Counted from the first letter of the stretch, positions 9,788-19,447 are shown. The stretch is DNA of 35,065 nt from Mucidula mucida (GCA_015501055.1 JADNYV010000356.1:1-35065); one strand, 5' to 3'. The notes: generated by a model from the sequence alone, not told the origin. Numbers and translations are program-made.

Positions 9788-10344
9788 ATTTGCCCCAGCA
9801 GGAGAAATGAGTCAACACGTTACGCGTTTTGGGAGCTGGGAGGAGCGGGAAGGAAGCTGTGTTCCTCTGAGAGAGTGCCGGCGGTGCACAAACGCGACCC
9901 GGATTGTTGGCAGAGCGCTGGGGGTGCGCCGAAGCGACACAGCTTGGCACACCGGAAGGATTGGTTGCCAGCAGGAAGATATATGTTGATGGTAATTCAG
10001 ATAGCCGGGAGACGCAGGATCCAAGAGAAAAAATCAATGGTGCTTGTGGTAAGACGGCCACAGATAGAATAATGCAGATGTTGGAAGAAGTGTCAGTCGC
10101 GATCGACCCGAGGTATTTTGCTTTCCGGTGACTTAGCAAAACCGCGATTTCTGCAATCGCGGTTTTGCTTACTAATCGAAAGGCTGAGGCCGGACATGCT
10201 GGACACAGGCTTCAGCTTCTTATTCAAGTCTCTTTACAAACTATTCTACTAGTTTAACAAAAAGCAACATTAAAGAAGTAGGTACCTATCATTTTAGTCT
10301 CTGGATGTCACCCCATGTCATTTCCTACACGGCCAGTCATCGGG
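9788..10344. other. Transposon 5' subterminal region, likely transposase promoter
   Basis: No convincing gene is seen between the transposase ATG and the right terminal repeat. The region contains a 15-bp perfect hairpin (10135-10169) and, near 10305-10345, the GTCACCCCATGTCA and GGGTGTCATCCC words shared with the left end. Minus-strand transcription of the transposase should begin here. Confidence 0.5.
10135..10169. promoter_or_regulatory. Perfect 15-bp inverted repeat with a 5-nt loop
   Basis: AGCAAAACCGCGATT (10135-10149) is followed by TCTGC and then its exact reverse complement (10155-10169). It lies about 350 bp upstream of the transposase ATG and 175 bp inside the right terminal repeat. 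It could be a protein-binding site or a cruciform. It is not flanked by a T-run typical of a terminator. Confidence 0.6.
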
Positions 10345-10377
10345 TGTCATCCCATATCGACGGAATTCTCACTGGGG
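10345..10377 (-). repeat. Transposon right terminal inverted repeat
   Basis: The reverse complement starts CCCCAGTGAGAATTCCGT and matches the left end over 33 bp with one mismatch. It is followed directly by the TTCAT duplication at 10378-10382. Confidence 0.95.
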
Positions 10378-10382
10378 TTCAT
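10378..10382. repeat. Target-site duplication TTCAT, right
   Basis: This is the second copy of TTCAT. The sequence then continues as CGTTCTTGCCATTAC, exactly as in the uninterrupted arm. Confidence 0.95.
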
Positions 10383-11400
10383 CGTTCTTGCCATTACTAG
10401 TACTAACAACGCCGACGCATTCCACCCGAGAACGAGCAAGATGCATGCCACGAACAAACGGCGCCGAGAGCGCGAGTACCAGGTCCGTGCAGGGGCACCC
10501 TCTGTGGTGGGCTCTGCAAGAGTTCATAGACGGAATCGGGATTTTCGCGATGCTTGCGCCAAAGGCTCTCTGCCCGGATTCCTGCTTGACTTGGACCTTA
10601 CGGATGAGGACGCTGGACAGCTTCCACCGGCGGGATAACCTGGGCGTTAACATCAACATGCAGCGATGCGTATTCACGAAATCATTGGGCAGTCCGGGAA
10701 CGAGCTGAAAGGAGTGTCGTTCAGTCTATATGGTGTGTTATGTCGACCGCGACTAGATATCCAAACATTAACGAACCCCTCACAGATAAACACCCTTCGC
10801 AATGTGAAACTCCCCCAACCACTTCTTGGCGCGCTCTCCCTACAACCTATATACTGCTGCTATGTGGTCCTTGTCTTCGCGATCTGTCTCTAGATGCCCC
10901 TTCGTCGGCGCTATGTGGATTTCTTCCTCGCCTACACAAAGCTCATGCGCCAAGCCGAGAGATGATATAGAGTGGATCCTCGTATTTCAATGGCGTACGA
11001 GATCAACTGGTCGTTTGACGCGCTCATGAGAGACCACAGCCAGCTGCCTGAGAATCGCCCTACAGGTAAGCTCGCAATCCGTTCCTTCGTGTATTGGGGT
11101 CACTGATAGGGTCAATAGGGATGGAGATATGGATATTGCTATGCCTCCAGGAAGACTGCCGGTACGAGCGAATGCGATTCTCCCGATCCTCCTTTCGCTG
11201 ATAAATATTCTCATTACGCCACGACTTCTTCTCAACTAGGCATCGATCTCCATCATGCTAGGCAGAGAAACCGAAGGGCGAGTGGATCGACCATCGAGCT
11301 ACTACCTGTGGAAAGGATGATCAGATATTTCTTGATAACAGTGAAACTGCGACTGCCTTCGGTTCGTCAATTACTAAGCACGCACGTCCATCCGATGATG
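10383..11400 (+). pseudogene. Module B, copy 1: relic of a spliced gene of unknown function
   Basis: Three copies exist: here, 24860-25840 on minus, and 31200-33420 on plus. They share an ATGCCCCxTCGTCGGCGC start-like site (10897 here) that reads MPLRRRYVDFFLAYTKL. They also share a block that reads FDALKRDHSQ in copy 3, where the surrounding frame is open for longer. That block is followed by a splice-donor-like CAGGTAAGC (11062 here) and later by an IELxPV...LRL block near 11300. Stops and indels differ between copies, so no complete protein can be drawn. The several short overlapping open frames are not conserved as protein between copies. The former function is unknown. Confidence 0.4.
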
Positions 11401-12060
11401 GTAAGTTCGCAGACTTCGGAAACAGATGATGCACTTACTGGCAGTCACTAGCTTCGGCTTTCTGGCACGTCGTGTTTGTACGCGTTGGTCGTGGATCCAA
11501 AGCATCCGCAAGTCCCGCGCTCGTAGAGAATGCAATGCGGACAACCGTTGCTGCCGTATCTAAGCCGGGTTCGTATTCTGTTAGAGCGTAGGGGCATTCC
11601 AATCTCATGGGGATGAAGATTGCGATTAGCGTGTCCAAACCGAGCGGACACAGGTTCTCCGTTGCCTCAAAATTTAGCTTGGTCAGTTATAATGGCATTA
11701 TGAGTGAGATGAGAAGCGTACTGCTATTATCTGCTCTGCGCAGCCTCGCGTCTAACGGCCTTCGATGTTGGCCATGATGCCAATGTCGGTAGTCCATGCA
11801 ACGGAAATTGGCCAGGAGATTAACAGTTCCTCCTGCACAGCAGCGCGGTCTCGGCAATGCGCCTTGTCAAAAGGTCGGCTCCATGGTCCAATTAAAATGC
11901 CGGGTCTAATCAATTGTTGTAGATTATCGACACGCCACACTTCGGTAATCCTCGAAGCACCAACACCAGCAAAATTTCACTTTGTTCGCCTAACACCGCG
12001 TTCCATAATGGCAATCCATTGTCAGCTTCTGCTTTGACCGAATGGCTTGAATTGGACAGC
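11400..12060. other. Module C, copy 1: conserved region open on both strands
   Basis: The module recurs on minus at 24190-24830 and on plus at 33420-34050. On the minus strand two segments stay open: 11435-11638 (LDTLIAIFIPMRLE, EPGLDTAATVV), bounded by intron-like TTTTGAGGCAAC/CAGTAAGTG signals, and 11752-11940 (VDNLQQLIRPG, WPISVAWTTDIGIMANIEGR). On the plus strand a segment from 11446 (LASAFWHVVF, VAAVSKPG) and 11765-12037 (MLAMMPMSVVHATEIGQ) are open as well. Copy 3 breaks 11752-type and 11765-type frames alike with a stop. Which strand was coding cannot be settled by eye. Confidence 0.4.
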
Positions 12061-12069
12061 AGTCAAAGC

Positions 12070-12221
12070 GCGTCGCACGTGACTGGCTCGATCTAACAAT
12101 GGAGCGCGCGCGCTCTTTGTAACTTACCATCGACTACCACCACTGCCTCACTGCGCTGCCTCCTTCTCCTTCGCTGGGCGAACCTCTTCATTTTCCCATT
12201 TATTCTACTACCTTTCCCGCC
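12070..12221 (+). promoter_or_regulatory. Conserved promoter and leader of C1
   Basis: The region contains an E-box CACGTG (12076-12081), a 14-bp palindrome GAGCGCGCGCGCTC (12102-12115) and a long pyrimidine-rich leader up to the ATG. The E-box is at equivalent positions in all three copies (24150-24155 and 34072-34077). The leader (CTGCCTCACTGCGCTGCC) is also kept in all three, even though the third gene is broken. E-boxes are bound by bHLH factors; use here is inferred. Confidence 0.5.
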
Positions 12222-13151
12222 ATGTCCCACCCGTTCAACTACGTCTGGCAGGGAAGATCCTACCAGACGGTTCCACACTTCAAGCAACTCTTCAGCGCGT
12301 ACCAGCACAACTACACGGAGTTTGTTGACAAAGACTGGTATGAGCTCACTTCGGCGCAACAGTTGTTCTGGGACAGACTTGGAGGCCGATTAAGCAGAGC
12401 ACGGGATTTGGCGCGAGAGAGAGCGAAAGATGCCGGGGAGTCGGTGGCGCATGTGTCGTTTGAGATGCCGGCACCCGATAGGTCGTCGGAGCCTGGGGGG
12501 ACGGTGCCTGAACGCGCTGTTCACAAAGGCGACTTGAAGAAGACTACAAAGAGGCCGCGCCGGCCCACACAAAGCCAATCCGCACCTGCCTTCATTCCAC
12601 CACCACCACCACCACCACCCGCCACTCGTCCAGTCCAGGTTCCCGTTCAGTCCCAGCCACCGACGATGTTCACCATAGGCGCGATGGGTCCCCAGCCAAA
12701 GCCAATGCCTGCGCGCGCCGCTCGTCGTCGCAAACAAAGCCCATATCATCGTGCTGTCATTACTCCACCACCCGCTGCCAGTGGCTCCGCTCAACACGAA
12801 TCACCGAAGACGTCGACTCGGGGCGCGATGGGTCCTCCCATGTGGACTCCGTCACACCCACTGGAATATTATCAGTACAATGACCCCACGTGCCCTATCC
12901 CAGAGGGTGATCTTCCTGGCCCGCGATCCGACTACCTCTTTCCCCTATGGCTTGCGTATCAGAAGAAGGCGACGGCAAAGGCGGAGGAGGAGGAGGAAGC
13001 GAAAGCACGTGCCTTGCTGGCCAAGGCGAAGGCAGAGGAAGTGGAAGTGGTGGAGAGGCGCGTTTGTGCGGTGAAGGCCCAGGAGATCAAGCCTATTGCT
13101 TGGGCTGACTACACGGGCGTCATTGATCCTGCCTTGTTGGCGTTAGGATAG
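12222..13151 (+). CDS. Orphan family C protein, copy C1 (309 aa)
   Basis: This is a single-exon frame with a good ATG context (CCGCCATGTCC). The N-terminal 70 residues form a compact block, FNYVWQGRSYQTVPHFKQL through AQQLFWDRLGGRLSRARDL. A basic Pro-rich linker follows, with an eight-Pro run at about residue 125, then a basic patch (AARRRKQSPYHRAV) and a conserved motif (WTPSHPLEYYQYNDPTCPIP, about 206-225). After that come a Lys/Glu/Ala coiled-coil-like stretch (about 245-285) and a hydrophobic end (DYTGVIDPALLALG). No signal peptide or membrane segment is seen. C2 in the other arm is nearly identical; differences include one extra Pro and a longer AEAKAEEEEEE tract. Basic patches could suggest nucleic-acid binding, but no known domain is recognised. 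Confidence 0.75.
   Translation: MSHPFNYVWQGRSYQTVPHFKQLFSAYQHNYTEFVDKDWYELTSAQQLFWDRLGGRLSRARDLARERAKDAGESVAHVSFEMPAPDRSSEPGGTVPERAVHKGDLKKTTKRPRRPTQSQSAPAFIPPPPPPPPATRPVQVPVQSQPPTMFTIGAMGPQPKPMPARAARRRKQSPYHRAVITPPPAASGSAQHESPKTSTRGAMGPPMWTPSHPLEYYQYNDPTCPIPEGDLPGPRSDYLFPLWLAYQKKATAKAEEEEEAKARALLAKAKAEEVEVVERRVCAVKAQEIKPIAWADYTGVIDPALLALG
12593..12621 (+). repeat. CCA microsatellite in C1
   Basis: A CCA run encodes eight consecutive prolines here and nine in C2 (23618-23640, as GGT on plus), which shows slippage between the copies. Confidence 0.85.
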
Positions 13152-13470
13152 GAAACTTATGAATGCTTTCGTCGTTATTGTATTATGCTCTGTTGTTATT
13201 CCTGTTGCTCGACACCTACCCTATATAAGTACCTTAATTTTAGCTAGCCTTGCATGTACTACTATCTCTCGAATCGAATAAACATGCCAATGATTGGTAG
13301 TGTAAGTCGGTTATTAATTGTCTCGATGAGGAACAGACGACCAAATGTATGAATAAGGACATGGCAGATCGAGGAAATTTTACTCTCCGCGGCCTAGTAA
13401 GTACCATGCACGCGGAAAATCCCCCGCAGCGGTGGCAGTGGTCTTTGTTAAATGCCGTGCCACAGTCTCG
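13152..13470. other. C1 downstream region, inner end of the inverted repeat
   Basis: No gene is seen. A TATATAAGTACCTT stretch near 13220 and the following AT-rich block are shared with the reverse complement of 22745-23060. Homology between the arms stops near 13470. Confidence 0.5.
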
Positions 13471-13479
13471 AAATGGCGA

Positions 13480-13580
13480 AGCACATCGCGACTCGTCAGT
13501 TGAGGAAAGGCACGGCGTATTTTGTGGGCCACCGCCTCAGCGATAGACCCTTTGTTATTCTCAAAAGCGAACAACTAAGT
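13480..13580 (-). pseudogene. 3' end relic of an F-box gene
   Basis: On minus, the frame FENNKGSIAEAVAHKIRR followed by AFPQLTSRDVL matches the C-terminus of the F-box gene at 17676 (FKNSNGFISEAVAAKIRL, then ALPQMASRGVL). It lies exactly where the inverted repeat stops, so the duplication breakpoint may have cut through an F-box gene. Only about 100 bp are recognisable. Confidence 0.55.
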
Positions 13581-13694
13581 GCAGTAGTGCAGAACAGAAT
13601 ATGAGATAAAATAAGTTTACAGGAAGAGTCATGATCTCGTACACTACGCTAAAACTCCCACCTTCATGGCCCCACGTTCCTCTTGAATGCCATC

Positions 13695-15008
13695 CTATAA
13701 AAAGCAAAGAACACCCCGACCCGCAAGGCGGGGCATAGCGTTCCGTATTCTGGGTGTCAGCTCCGGATGCGTCTCGTCGGTGATGACAATTCGTCCACGA
13801 ATCTCCTCAAAGTGGACCTGCTGTACCCCAGAGAATGCAGCATGGGCAAGTACCTTGTCGAGCGCGTCCCAAGCGACCGATACAGCCTCAACATGGGGTG
13901 CATCGTTGAAAGGGAGGGTGAGCTCCTCGAAATGGATAGTCGTATTAGAGTCGGCGAGGGTGCGGAGCGAGGAGGACCACCAATCGAGTAGCAACTGCTC
14001 GCGATCAGGCTCTAGGTCATCAACAAATGAGTGGATGCCCATTTGGAGATGCGCGCAACGTAGTCCCAGAAGAATGGAGTGAACATTTGTTAGGTGAGCA
14101 GCATCATTGACATTATCCTCTGGTGTAACATCCCAGTAAAATTCTTCTAAAAATACGATGGAGTGATTATTCGTAGGCCAACAGAAGAAGCCCGTACCGT
14201 CGACGTTGATCTCCATTCTGAAAGACTCTAGCAGGAGAGACGGTTGACGAAACCAGCTAAGCCAATCCGCCAATCCGTCAGTAACCAGCGAGGCAACGAC
14301 TTCGCAGTGTCCCAGATTGGGAAACATCATATGCGGTTTAGAGAACCAGAACGCAAAGGTACCTTGGCCGTTACAATGTTCCCATATGTCCAGACGCAGG
14401 AAGTCAACATGCGGCAGGGAACTAACTTGCCGCGCAACTGTTTTGAGCTCCTGAGCGGGCCTCCATTGCTCCTCCGCACTGCAGAAGCAAACTCGTTTCA
14501 CTCTGCTTCCTTCTAAAATCGAAATAGCTTTGGCGAAGTGATAGGCATCGCATATCGTGACGATCTCGATCGCGACGAGCGTCGATGAATGGCGAAGGTA
14601 TTCATTGACGACTTCGAGGAAATATCCTTTACCTTCTTCTTCCTGATATTTAAGTCCGCCGATGACGACCGTTATCGACATTAGATGAGGGAAGAGACGG
14701 AAGAGAGCAGAGACACAAGTCGAATAGACTCTGTTATAGCTGCTATCGTAACGTTCACGATCTCTAGGCGATTGATACAACGACACGTCCTGAATGAGCG
14801 TTTGGAGATGGGGAAAGCAGACGAGCTGGGCGAGTAGGTTCGTCATGATGCCATACCTGGACAGGTCGATGTGATGGAAAAGGGCGCGCTGACTGGGACC
14901 AGTCCACGTTCGCGCGACAAGCGCGCAGTTTTGCAGAGTCGTTTCGGCATCCTTGGGCAGGTACTGAACGACCATGTCTAAGAGCTCTGGCGGCAAAGAG
15001 GGGGCCAT
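13695..15008 (-). CDS. F-box protein (437 aa), apparently intact
   Basis: This is a single-exon frame. The start is set at the ATG at 15008 because the F-box follows directly (LPPELLDMVVQYLPKDAETT, then CALVARTWTGPSQRALF, residues 4-45). The frame runs further upstream but without an ATG there. After the F-box comes a long region with irregular hydrophobic spacing, as in Agaricomycete F-box proteins whose tails form degenerate leucine-rich folds. A block near the end, LLDWWSSSLRTLADSNTTIHFEEL, is shared with the genes at 17676 and 20890 (WWSSTFRALS, WWSLTLRALS). The C-terminus ends PRLAGRGVLCFL. F-box proteins bind Skp1 and bring substrates to an SCF ubiquitin ligase. The substrate is unknown. 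The related genes have an intron; this copy shows none that is needed. Confidence 0.8.
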   Translation of the reverse strand: MAPSLPPELLDMVVQYLPKDAETTLQNCALVARTWTGPSQRALFHHIDLSRYGIMTNLLAQLVCFPHLQTLIQDVSLYQSPRDRERYDSSYNRVYSTCVSALFRLFPHLMSITVVIGGLKYQEEEGKGYFLEVVNEYLRHSSTLVAIEIVTICDAYHFAKAISILEGSRVKRVCFCSAEEQWRPAQELKTVARQVSSLPHVDFLRLDIWEHCNGQGTFAFWFSKPHMMFPNLGHCEVVASLVTDGLADWLSWFRQPSLLLESFRMEINVDGTGFFCWPTNNHSIVFLEEFYWDVTPEDNVNDAAHLTNVHSILLGLRCAHLQMGIHSFVDDLEPDREQLLLDWWSSSLRTLADSNTTIHFEELTLPFNDAPHVEAVSVAWDALDKVLAHAAFSGVQQVHFEEIRGRIVITDETHPELTPRIRNAMPRLAGRGVLCFL

Positions 15009-15144
15009 CGCAGAAGCAGACCAGCTATGGCTTGGTGGGCCAGGACTGCTTGGTATTGTGCGTGAAAGAGTCCTCTTGTCCACAAGGAAGTAGATTCGAC
15101 CGCCAAATGTGTTTGAGTTCTTTTCTAGAAACCGGGAAGTCACA

Positions 15145-16640
15145 AGGAAAAGTCAAGACTCTGTCTTGTGTGCACCTAGAAAGAATATCAAGCTGTTTGA
15201 TGTATGCCCTAGACAGCGGATGAGGAAATGAATCATACCTTGAAGTTGGGTCAGAAGGCAAGCCACAACTTGATCGGCAACCACCATCATTATCCTTCAT
15301 ATCACTCAAATACGCTCAAACACTCTAGCAATCTGCTCTCTGTATCTAACGTGCGTTATATGCATAAATTCTTATACATTTTTTGATTCTGTCCCAGAAT
15401 GTTCCCTCGACGTTTTCCAATCTACAAGCTCCAGTACGGACCCGCCTCAGCATCTCCGGAAGTATAACAAGGGTGTTAATTCTTGAACAACGAACCGGTC
15501 ACCATTGTACTGGGTACCCCGGTATGTCTTTGCAGCCAAAATGTTTCCTCGACTCGCCTTTATAACACGGGTGAACACCGCTTCAAATCACTTTATCCAA
15601 AGCCCCCGGCGCACCATGACCTACGGATTACCTTCAAATCGGTCCTCTAAAGACATCCACCGGCGCCTACTCATCGTGCAGCACCGCCATATTGCCAAGG
15701 ATGGGAGCGATGACCGAGGTCCGAGAATGCGAAAACCAAAGGATTGTCTACGGCGGGCGGGAGGACGTCAAGTTTCTTGAGGCAAAGAAGCAAGTGGGCC
15801 TTTCCGAGAGGGCTTAGTTGGAGGCGTGTTAGCCGAAGTCCTGTATGGCTCACATCCATGGACATGAGCTGCTTCGACGACAAGTTAGCCTCGGACTGGC
15901 GCGATAAGGAATTGAATAGAAAGATGTAGCGGCTGAAGAGGGATATGAAAATGGTGGGTCTATAGTACTTTTTACAACTCGATCTGCAGATACTAAGGTC
16001 ACGACAGGATGAGTATCTTCCGAAAGACCCTATTCTTCGACGCCAGTCGCGTTGTACATGAACCATCGCTTTCCAAGGAACGTCCAGGCACCTCTATTGC
16101 CGAACATGTGCGTGCTAGACAACCTACGCCGTCCTATACCCTCTCTTCGTGGCGCGCTCGATGCGCCTTGATCTGGTTTCCAGTTCGTGCGAAGATGCCG
16201 GGCCTTGCATCAGCAGTCGATCGAGTTCGTCGGTCGAAAAAGTCCGCTTGAAGCCCCTCGTTCTACGGGCCAGCTCAATGAAAGCGTTCTAGCTGGCATG
16301 TTATCGAAACTCACTCATCAGTCTGGGTAGGGCATCCGTTAATTCGTTCCATTTTGACATCTTTACATCGAATGGACGAAGCGCGCGCCTAACAAGGACG
16401 TTCTGTGGAGTATCAATATTTTCATAATTGACTTTTTGGTCAGTCTTGCTGTGGAGATGCTTCTGGCCCATACTAAAGTGCCTTCTACAGTTCCTACTGT
16501 TATCCTTGGGGCGATGGATCAGAGAAGACGCCTGACTGAACAGTGTCCCGCCGGCAGTCATCTTGATCTGTACTCGTCCTTTGCGATGGAGAGGAAAACG
16601 TACAATTCCCAGGGGGACGAATAAACATGATGATTTGACG
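15145..16640. other. Region with dispersed repeat pieces, no clear gene
   Basis: Nothing convincing is coded here. The piece at 15380-15680 matches 19450-19700 (shared CAGCATCTCCGGAAG, AGCCAAAATGTT and CTTCAAATCGGTCCTC words). A short piece at 16425-16475 matches 19745-19795 (ATTGACTTTTTGGTCAGTC). Short open frames are present on both strands but are not kept between the copies. Confidence 0.45.
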
Positions 16641-16669
16641 CTCTTCTTGCTCTGAACACAATAAGTGTG

Positions 16670-16970
16670 ACCGCTAGCCTGTGCGCCAAGACAAGCCGCC
16701 GCCGCATCAAGTGGTAGATTATTTTGTCTACTCCCTGTTCTACAAAGCGAACGTACTACTTACTACGTACGTGAAGACACCTTGTGGACAAACCTGGTCA
16801 CTTGTGTTGACAAGATGAACACATCTCTGACAAACTACCCAGAAACTGCCATCTCTGGTCATCAGCTTTTGGATTAAATCTCTAAGAGCCGAATCTCTCC
16901 TTCTCCCTCTTACGAGGACTGATCACCGAACATTCTCGTATGTAGCGTCTCATTTTCTACGTCGCCCGAC
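16670..16970. repeat. Divergent dispersed repeat, copy 2
   Basis: It aligns in the same orientation with 60-340. The best block is CACCTTGTGGACAAACCTGG with GTTGACAAGATGA after it. The sequence downstream (16970-17160) no longer resembles the gene that follows copy 1. Confidence 0.5.
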
Positions 16971-17149
16971 TATTCAACTCGTGAGTTGTTGTGCATGTTT
17001 TCGAACACGTCCAAGAGTCGCGGCGCGGTGAATGACGGACTGATTGTATAGAGCGCGCTGCACAACGAAACGAGGCTGGCTGGAGCGCCGCCGAACAACT
17101 AATTCAAAGGAACGGAGTTATTTGTTTAATAGTAGCACTGCCGTACGCA

Positions 17150-17495
17150 CCTGGTAATATTTACTTGTTCTGTCTTGGTACTGACGCCGATTCGTTCATA
17201 GGATCAAGATCCTGCAACTTTCTTGGGTTGAGAACTCGAGGTTCGCGTTCGGATATCCTTGTTGCGACCACCTGCCACAAGAGCTGTTTCTCACAGGACG
17301 GACTTGGATTGGCTCACATCTCCGAGATTCCATCCTTCATCTTACCTTACGCTTCGATCTACACCCAGATATCGTACCATACATTCATTCTCATAGTCCG
17401 GAACTTGAAGTTGATCCTTTCAGAGATGCGTATCGTGTTGGACTCGTTGGAGATGCCCATGAGCGGTAATGAGTGGGCAACCGTTTATTAGGTGC
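17150..17495 (+). other. Possible relic with F-box-like residues, weak
   Basis: A 108-codon open frame (17165-17491) is present. A second frame reads HLPQELFLTGRTWIGSHL then LRFDLHPDIVPYIHSHSPEL, which faintly resembles an F-box protein interior on the plus strand. Neither frame is supported by a second copy. From 17495 to 17675 nothing is recognised beyond 3' sequence shared in inverted form with about 21990-22060. Confidence 0.15.
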
Positions 17496-17675
17496 ATGTA
17501 TGCAATCAATATAAAGACGTGTCCCTGCCTGAAGATTGTTACTACGCCACACTTCTCCATTACCAGATCTATTTTCGCTTTAGATAAGCTGTTATTACAA
17601 GGAGGTCACACTGTCCATTATACTTCGTACTGTAAGAACTGTTCGTCCTCGTTCATTATTCCCAACCAGGCCACC

Positions 17676-18927
17676 CTAGACCAAAGAGAGAACACCGCGA
17701 CTTGCCATTTGAGGCAAGGCAAGGCGTATTTTGGCGGCGACAGCCTCGGAAATAAACCCGTTGCTATTCTTGAAACGGATCTGTCGAACGGCGCTAAACA
17801 TCGGATGCGCTAGACTATCATCGAGCGACTGGCACGCTGATTTGAGAGCATCAAAGTCTTTAAATACAGTAAACGTGAACGTAAGCTCCGTAAAATGTAT
17901 CGTCGTATTCGAGTCGGTGGATAGGGCGCGAAACGTAGAAGACCACCAGTTGATGAACAGGCGTGTCTCTCTGACTGAGACCGAGTTGGCCTTCAGATGC
18001 ACATGATGAAAGTAGACACCAGTAAGCGCGATGGGGTGGGTAACAGGGCGAAATTCGTTTTGGTCGGGAGGATCTTGAATGAACGGTAGAGACCAGGGAA
18101 TGCCTGAAGCCGTAGTTAGACCCAAAGAATGGATTAGTCAACAATGACAACGTACAAAAGCCTAGTTCCAATTTGACCACCCCAACTGGAGGAAATCCTT
18201 GGCGCAGTGTGCCCTGCCAATCCAGCAACTGATCTGGAGAATCCATGCCAAACTCGCACTGCTTCAGGTTTGGAATGTCAAAATCATGGACGAGGCAATG
18301 GTGGAATTCCTCCCGTAGATCGCCGTAAACTTTGAAACGAATGTATTCAAGCGAGGGAATGCACAAGCGCTGGCGTGTCGCCTCCAAATTCACTTGACGA
18401 CAGCGAACTGTGCCTGACAAAGTGACCCGCTTGACGTTCGTCCCTGCTAGAATCCCGAAGAGATGTTGAAAGGCTTCAAAGGAATATATGACGATATCAA
18501 GCTCGACAAGAGGCGCGTTCCCCAAGACATTTGGGATCAGGTCAAGAAACGACTGGATGGCAACTTGGTCGTCGGCGCCAACGTACTCGCGAATCACGAA
18601 TTTTGTAAGATTGGGAAGAAGGGAAAGCACAGATGCAATGCGAGACATGTGCACAGGCGAGGGAATAGCATCATCACTGCAGCGTTCCGGGACTGCCACG
18701 GCGCGGACGAGTGTTTGGAGATGGGGCGTGGATGTGAGGTCGTCAAGCAGTTTGGCCATCTTCTTGGAGGTGCGGATATCCAGCTGGACGTCGCGAAATA
18801 GAATGAGCTGACTGAACCCCGCCCATGTCCGCGATACCAAGGCGCATCTCCGCAGAGTATATGTATCACCGGAAAGATGTTGGAGAATCAGGTCGACAAG
18901 TTCGGGTGGAAAAGGCGTGTGTGGCAT
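17676..18927 (-). CDS. F-box protein (399 aa), two exons, apparently intact
   Basis: Exon 1 (18927-18156) joins exon 2 (18103-17676) across a 52-nt phase-1 intron (GTACGT...TTCAG, with TGACTAAT as a branch-like site). The F-box is at the start (FPPELVDLILQHLSGDTYTL, then CALVSRTWAGFSQLILF). The middle has LEYIRFKVYG and FDIPNLKQCEFGMDS, both with clear counterparts in the plus-strand copy at 20890-21990. The tail has INWWSSTFRALSTDSNTTIH and ends PQMASRGVLSLV. The likely role is a substrate receptor of an SCF ubiquitin ligase, with an unknown target. Sharing of the WWSS and C-terminal motifs with the gene at 13695 shows both come from one local family. The start is the only ATG just before the F-box. 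Confidence 0.82.
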
Positions 18928-19445
18928 TACGGAGTACTAATAGAATACGTCGGCGTTGATTGTCAATGTGATTCAAAGGCGTACCGGCGCACAAAGAGAC
19001 AGACTGTAGACAAGAATGTCTAGCGCTATGAACAGATTATTGGTGGACTCGGCAAAGAAAGGAAAGAGGACACGCACAGGTCAAACTGCTGCTATAGAGG
19101 ATACAAAAAGTGTTTCGTCAAGTACGCGCCGAAAGATATTGAGTTGTCGGTTCGATGATGATGGTAGGTAGGTAGAAACAGAGCAAGGTCTCATTGAGGA
19201 ACGGCCATGTGTGGAAATGTTATGGCGGGCGAGACCCGATTTCGACCCAGTGACTGAGCGTCTGCAATGATATCTCATAGAGCGCTCGGTATGCCGATGG
19301 TGGTCAGAAAACAAGATTAAAGAGATGTATGTATCTTGATCATTCGGCATCCACCATCACCCCTCAAATTCGAGCGCGTAATGGGTACCTATTGTACGTT
19401 CTTTGAACTAATCCGTTACGCAACTGCTGATTTGTCATAGGTTTT
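18928..19445. other. Intergenic, nothing recognised
   Basis: This is the upstream region of the F-box gene at 17676, which reads minus. A GGTAGGTAGGTAG microrepeat lies near 19168. No gene or known repeat is seen. Confidence 0.4.
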
Positions 19446-19447
19446 CC

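Larger units (their letters stand above)
3422..10377 (-). mobile_element. Plavaka-type DNA transposon, 6956 bp
   Basis: The element begins and ends with a 33-bp terminal inverted repeat (3422-3454 and 10345-10377, starting CCCCAGTGAGAATTCCGT) with one mismatch. It is flanked by 5-bp TTCAT duplications. The other arm of the inverted repeat reads straight across the insertion point, which confirms both ends to the base. Inside, both genes are on the minus strand: a five-exon transposase (9787-6462) and a second gene (6372-4249) broken by two stop codons. The ends carry repeated ATGGGRTGACATGGGRTGACA-like motifs and palindromes. Assignment to the Plavaka group of basidiomycete DNA transposons rests on the transposase sequence. 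The intact transposase frame, near-perfect terminal repeats and exact duplication indicate a young insertion. Confidence 0.95.
1760..13470. repeat. Left arm of a large inverted repeat, interrupted by a transposon
   Basis: The plus strand here matches the minus strand of 22745-27510 from end to end, once the transposon at 3422-10377 and one copy of its target duplication are removed. That leaves about 4.75 kb, against about 4.77 kb in the other arm. Boundaries were judged by eye. The outer limit is where the AAGGCGTTA...GGCCTC block near 1765 stops matching. The inner limit lies in the block ending CATTTCGAGACTGTGGCACG near 13450-13480. Weaker homology continues outward through module D. Identity is uneven: very high over genes A1 and C1, visibly lower over 1765-2250. 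Confidence 0.85.

Noticed and set aside
12222..12430. HMG-box reading of the family C N-terminus
   Set aside because: The spacing of aromatic and basic residues does not fit an HMG box well enough, so no domain is assigned.
12390..12797. Trp-rich open frame on minus opposite C1, and its mirror at 23432-23842
   Set aside because: It is the shadow of the CCA (Pro) tract and its surroundings on the other strand.
19225..19270. B-box-like sequence on minus (GGGTCGAAATCGGG)
   Set aside because: No matching A box or cloverleaf pairing is found around it.
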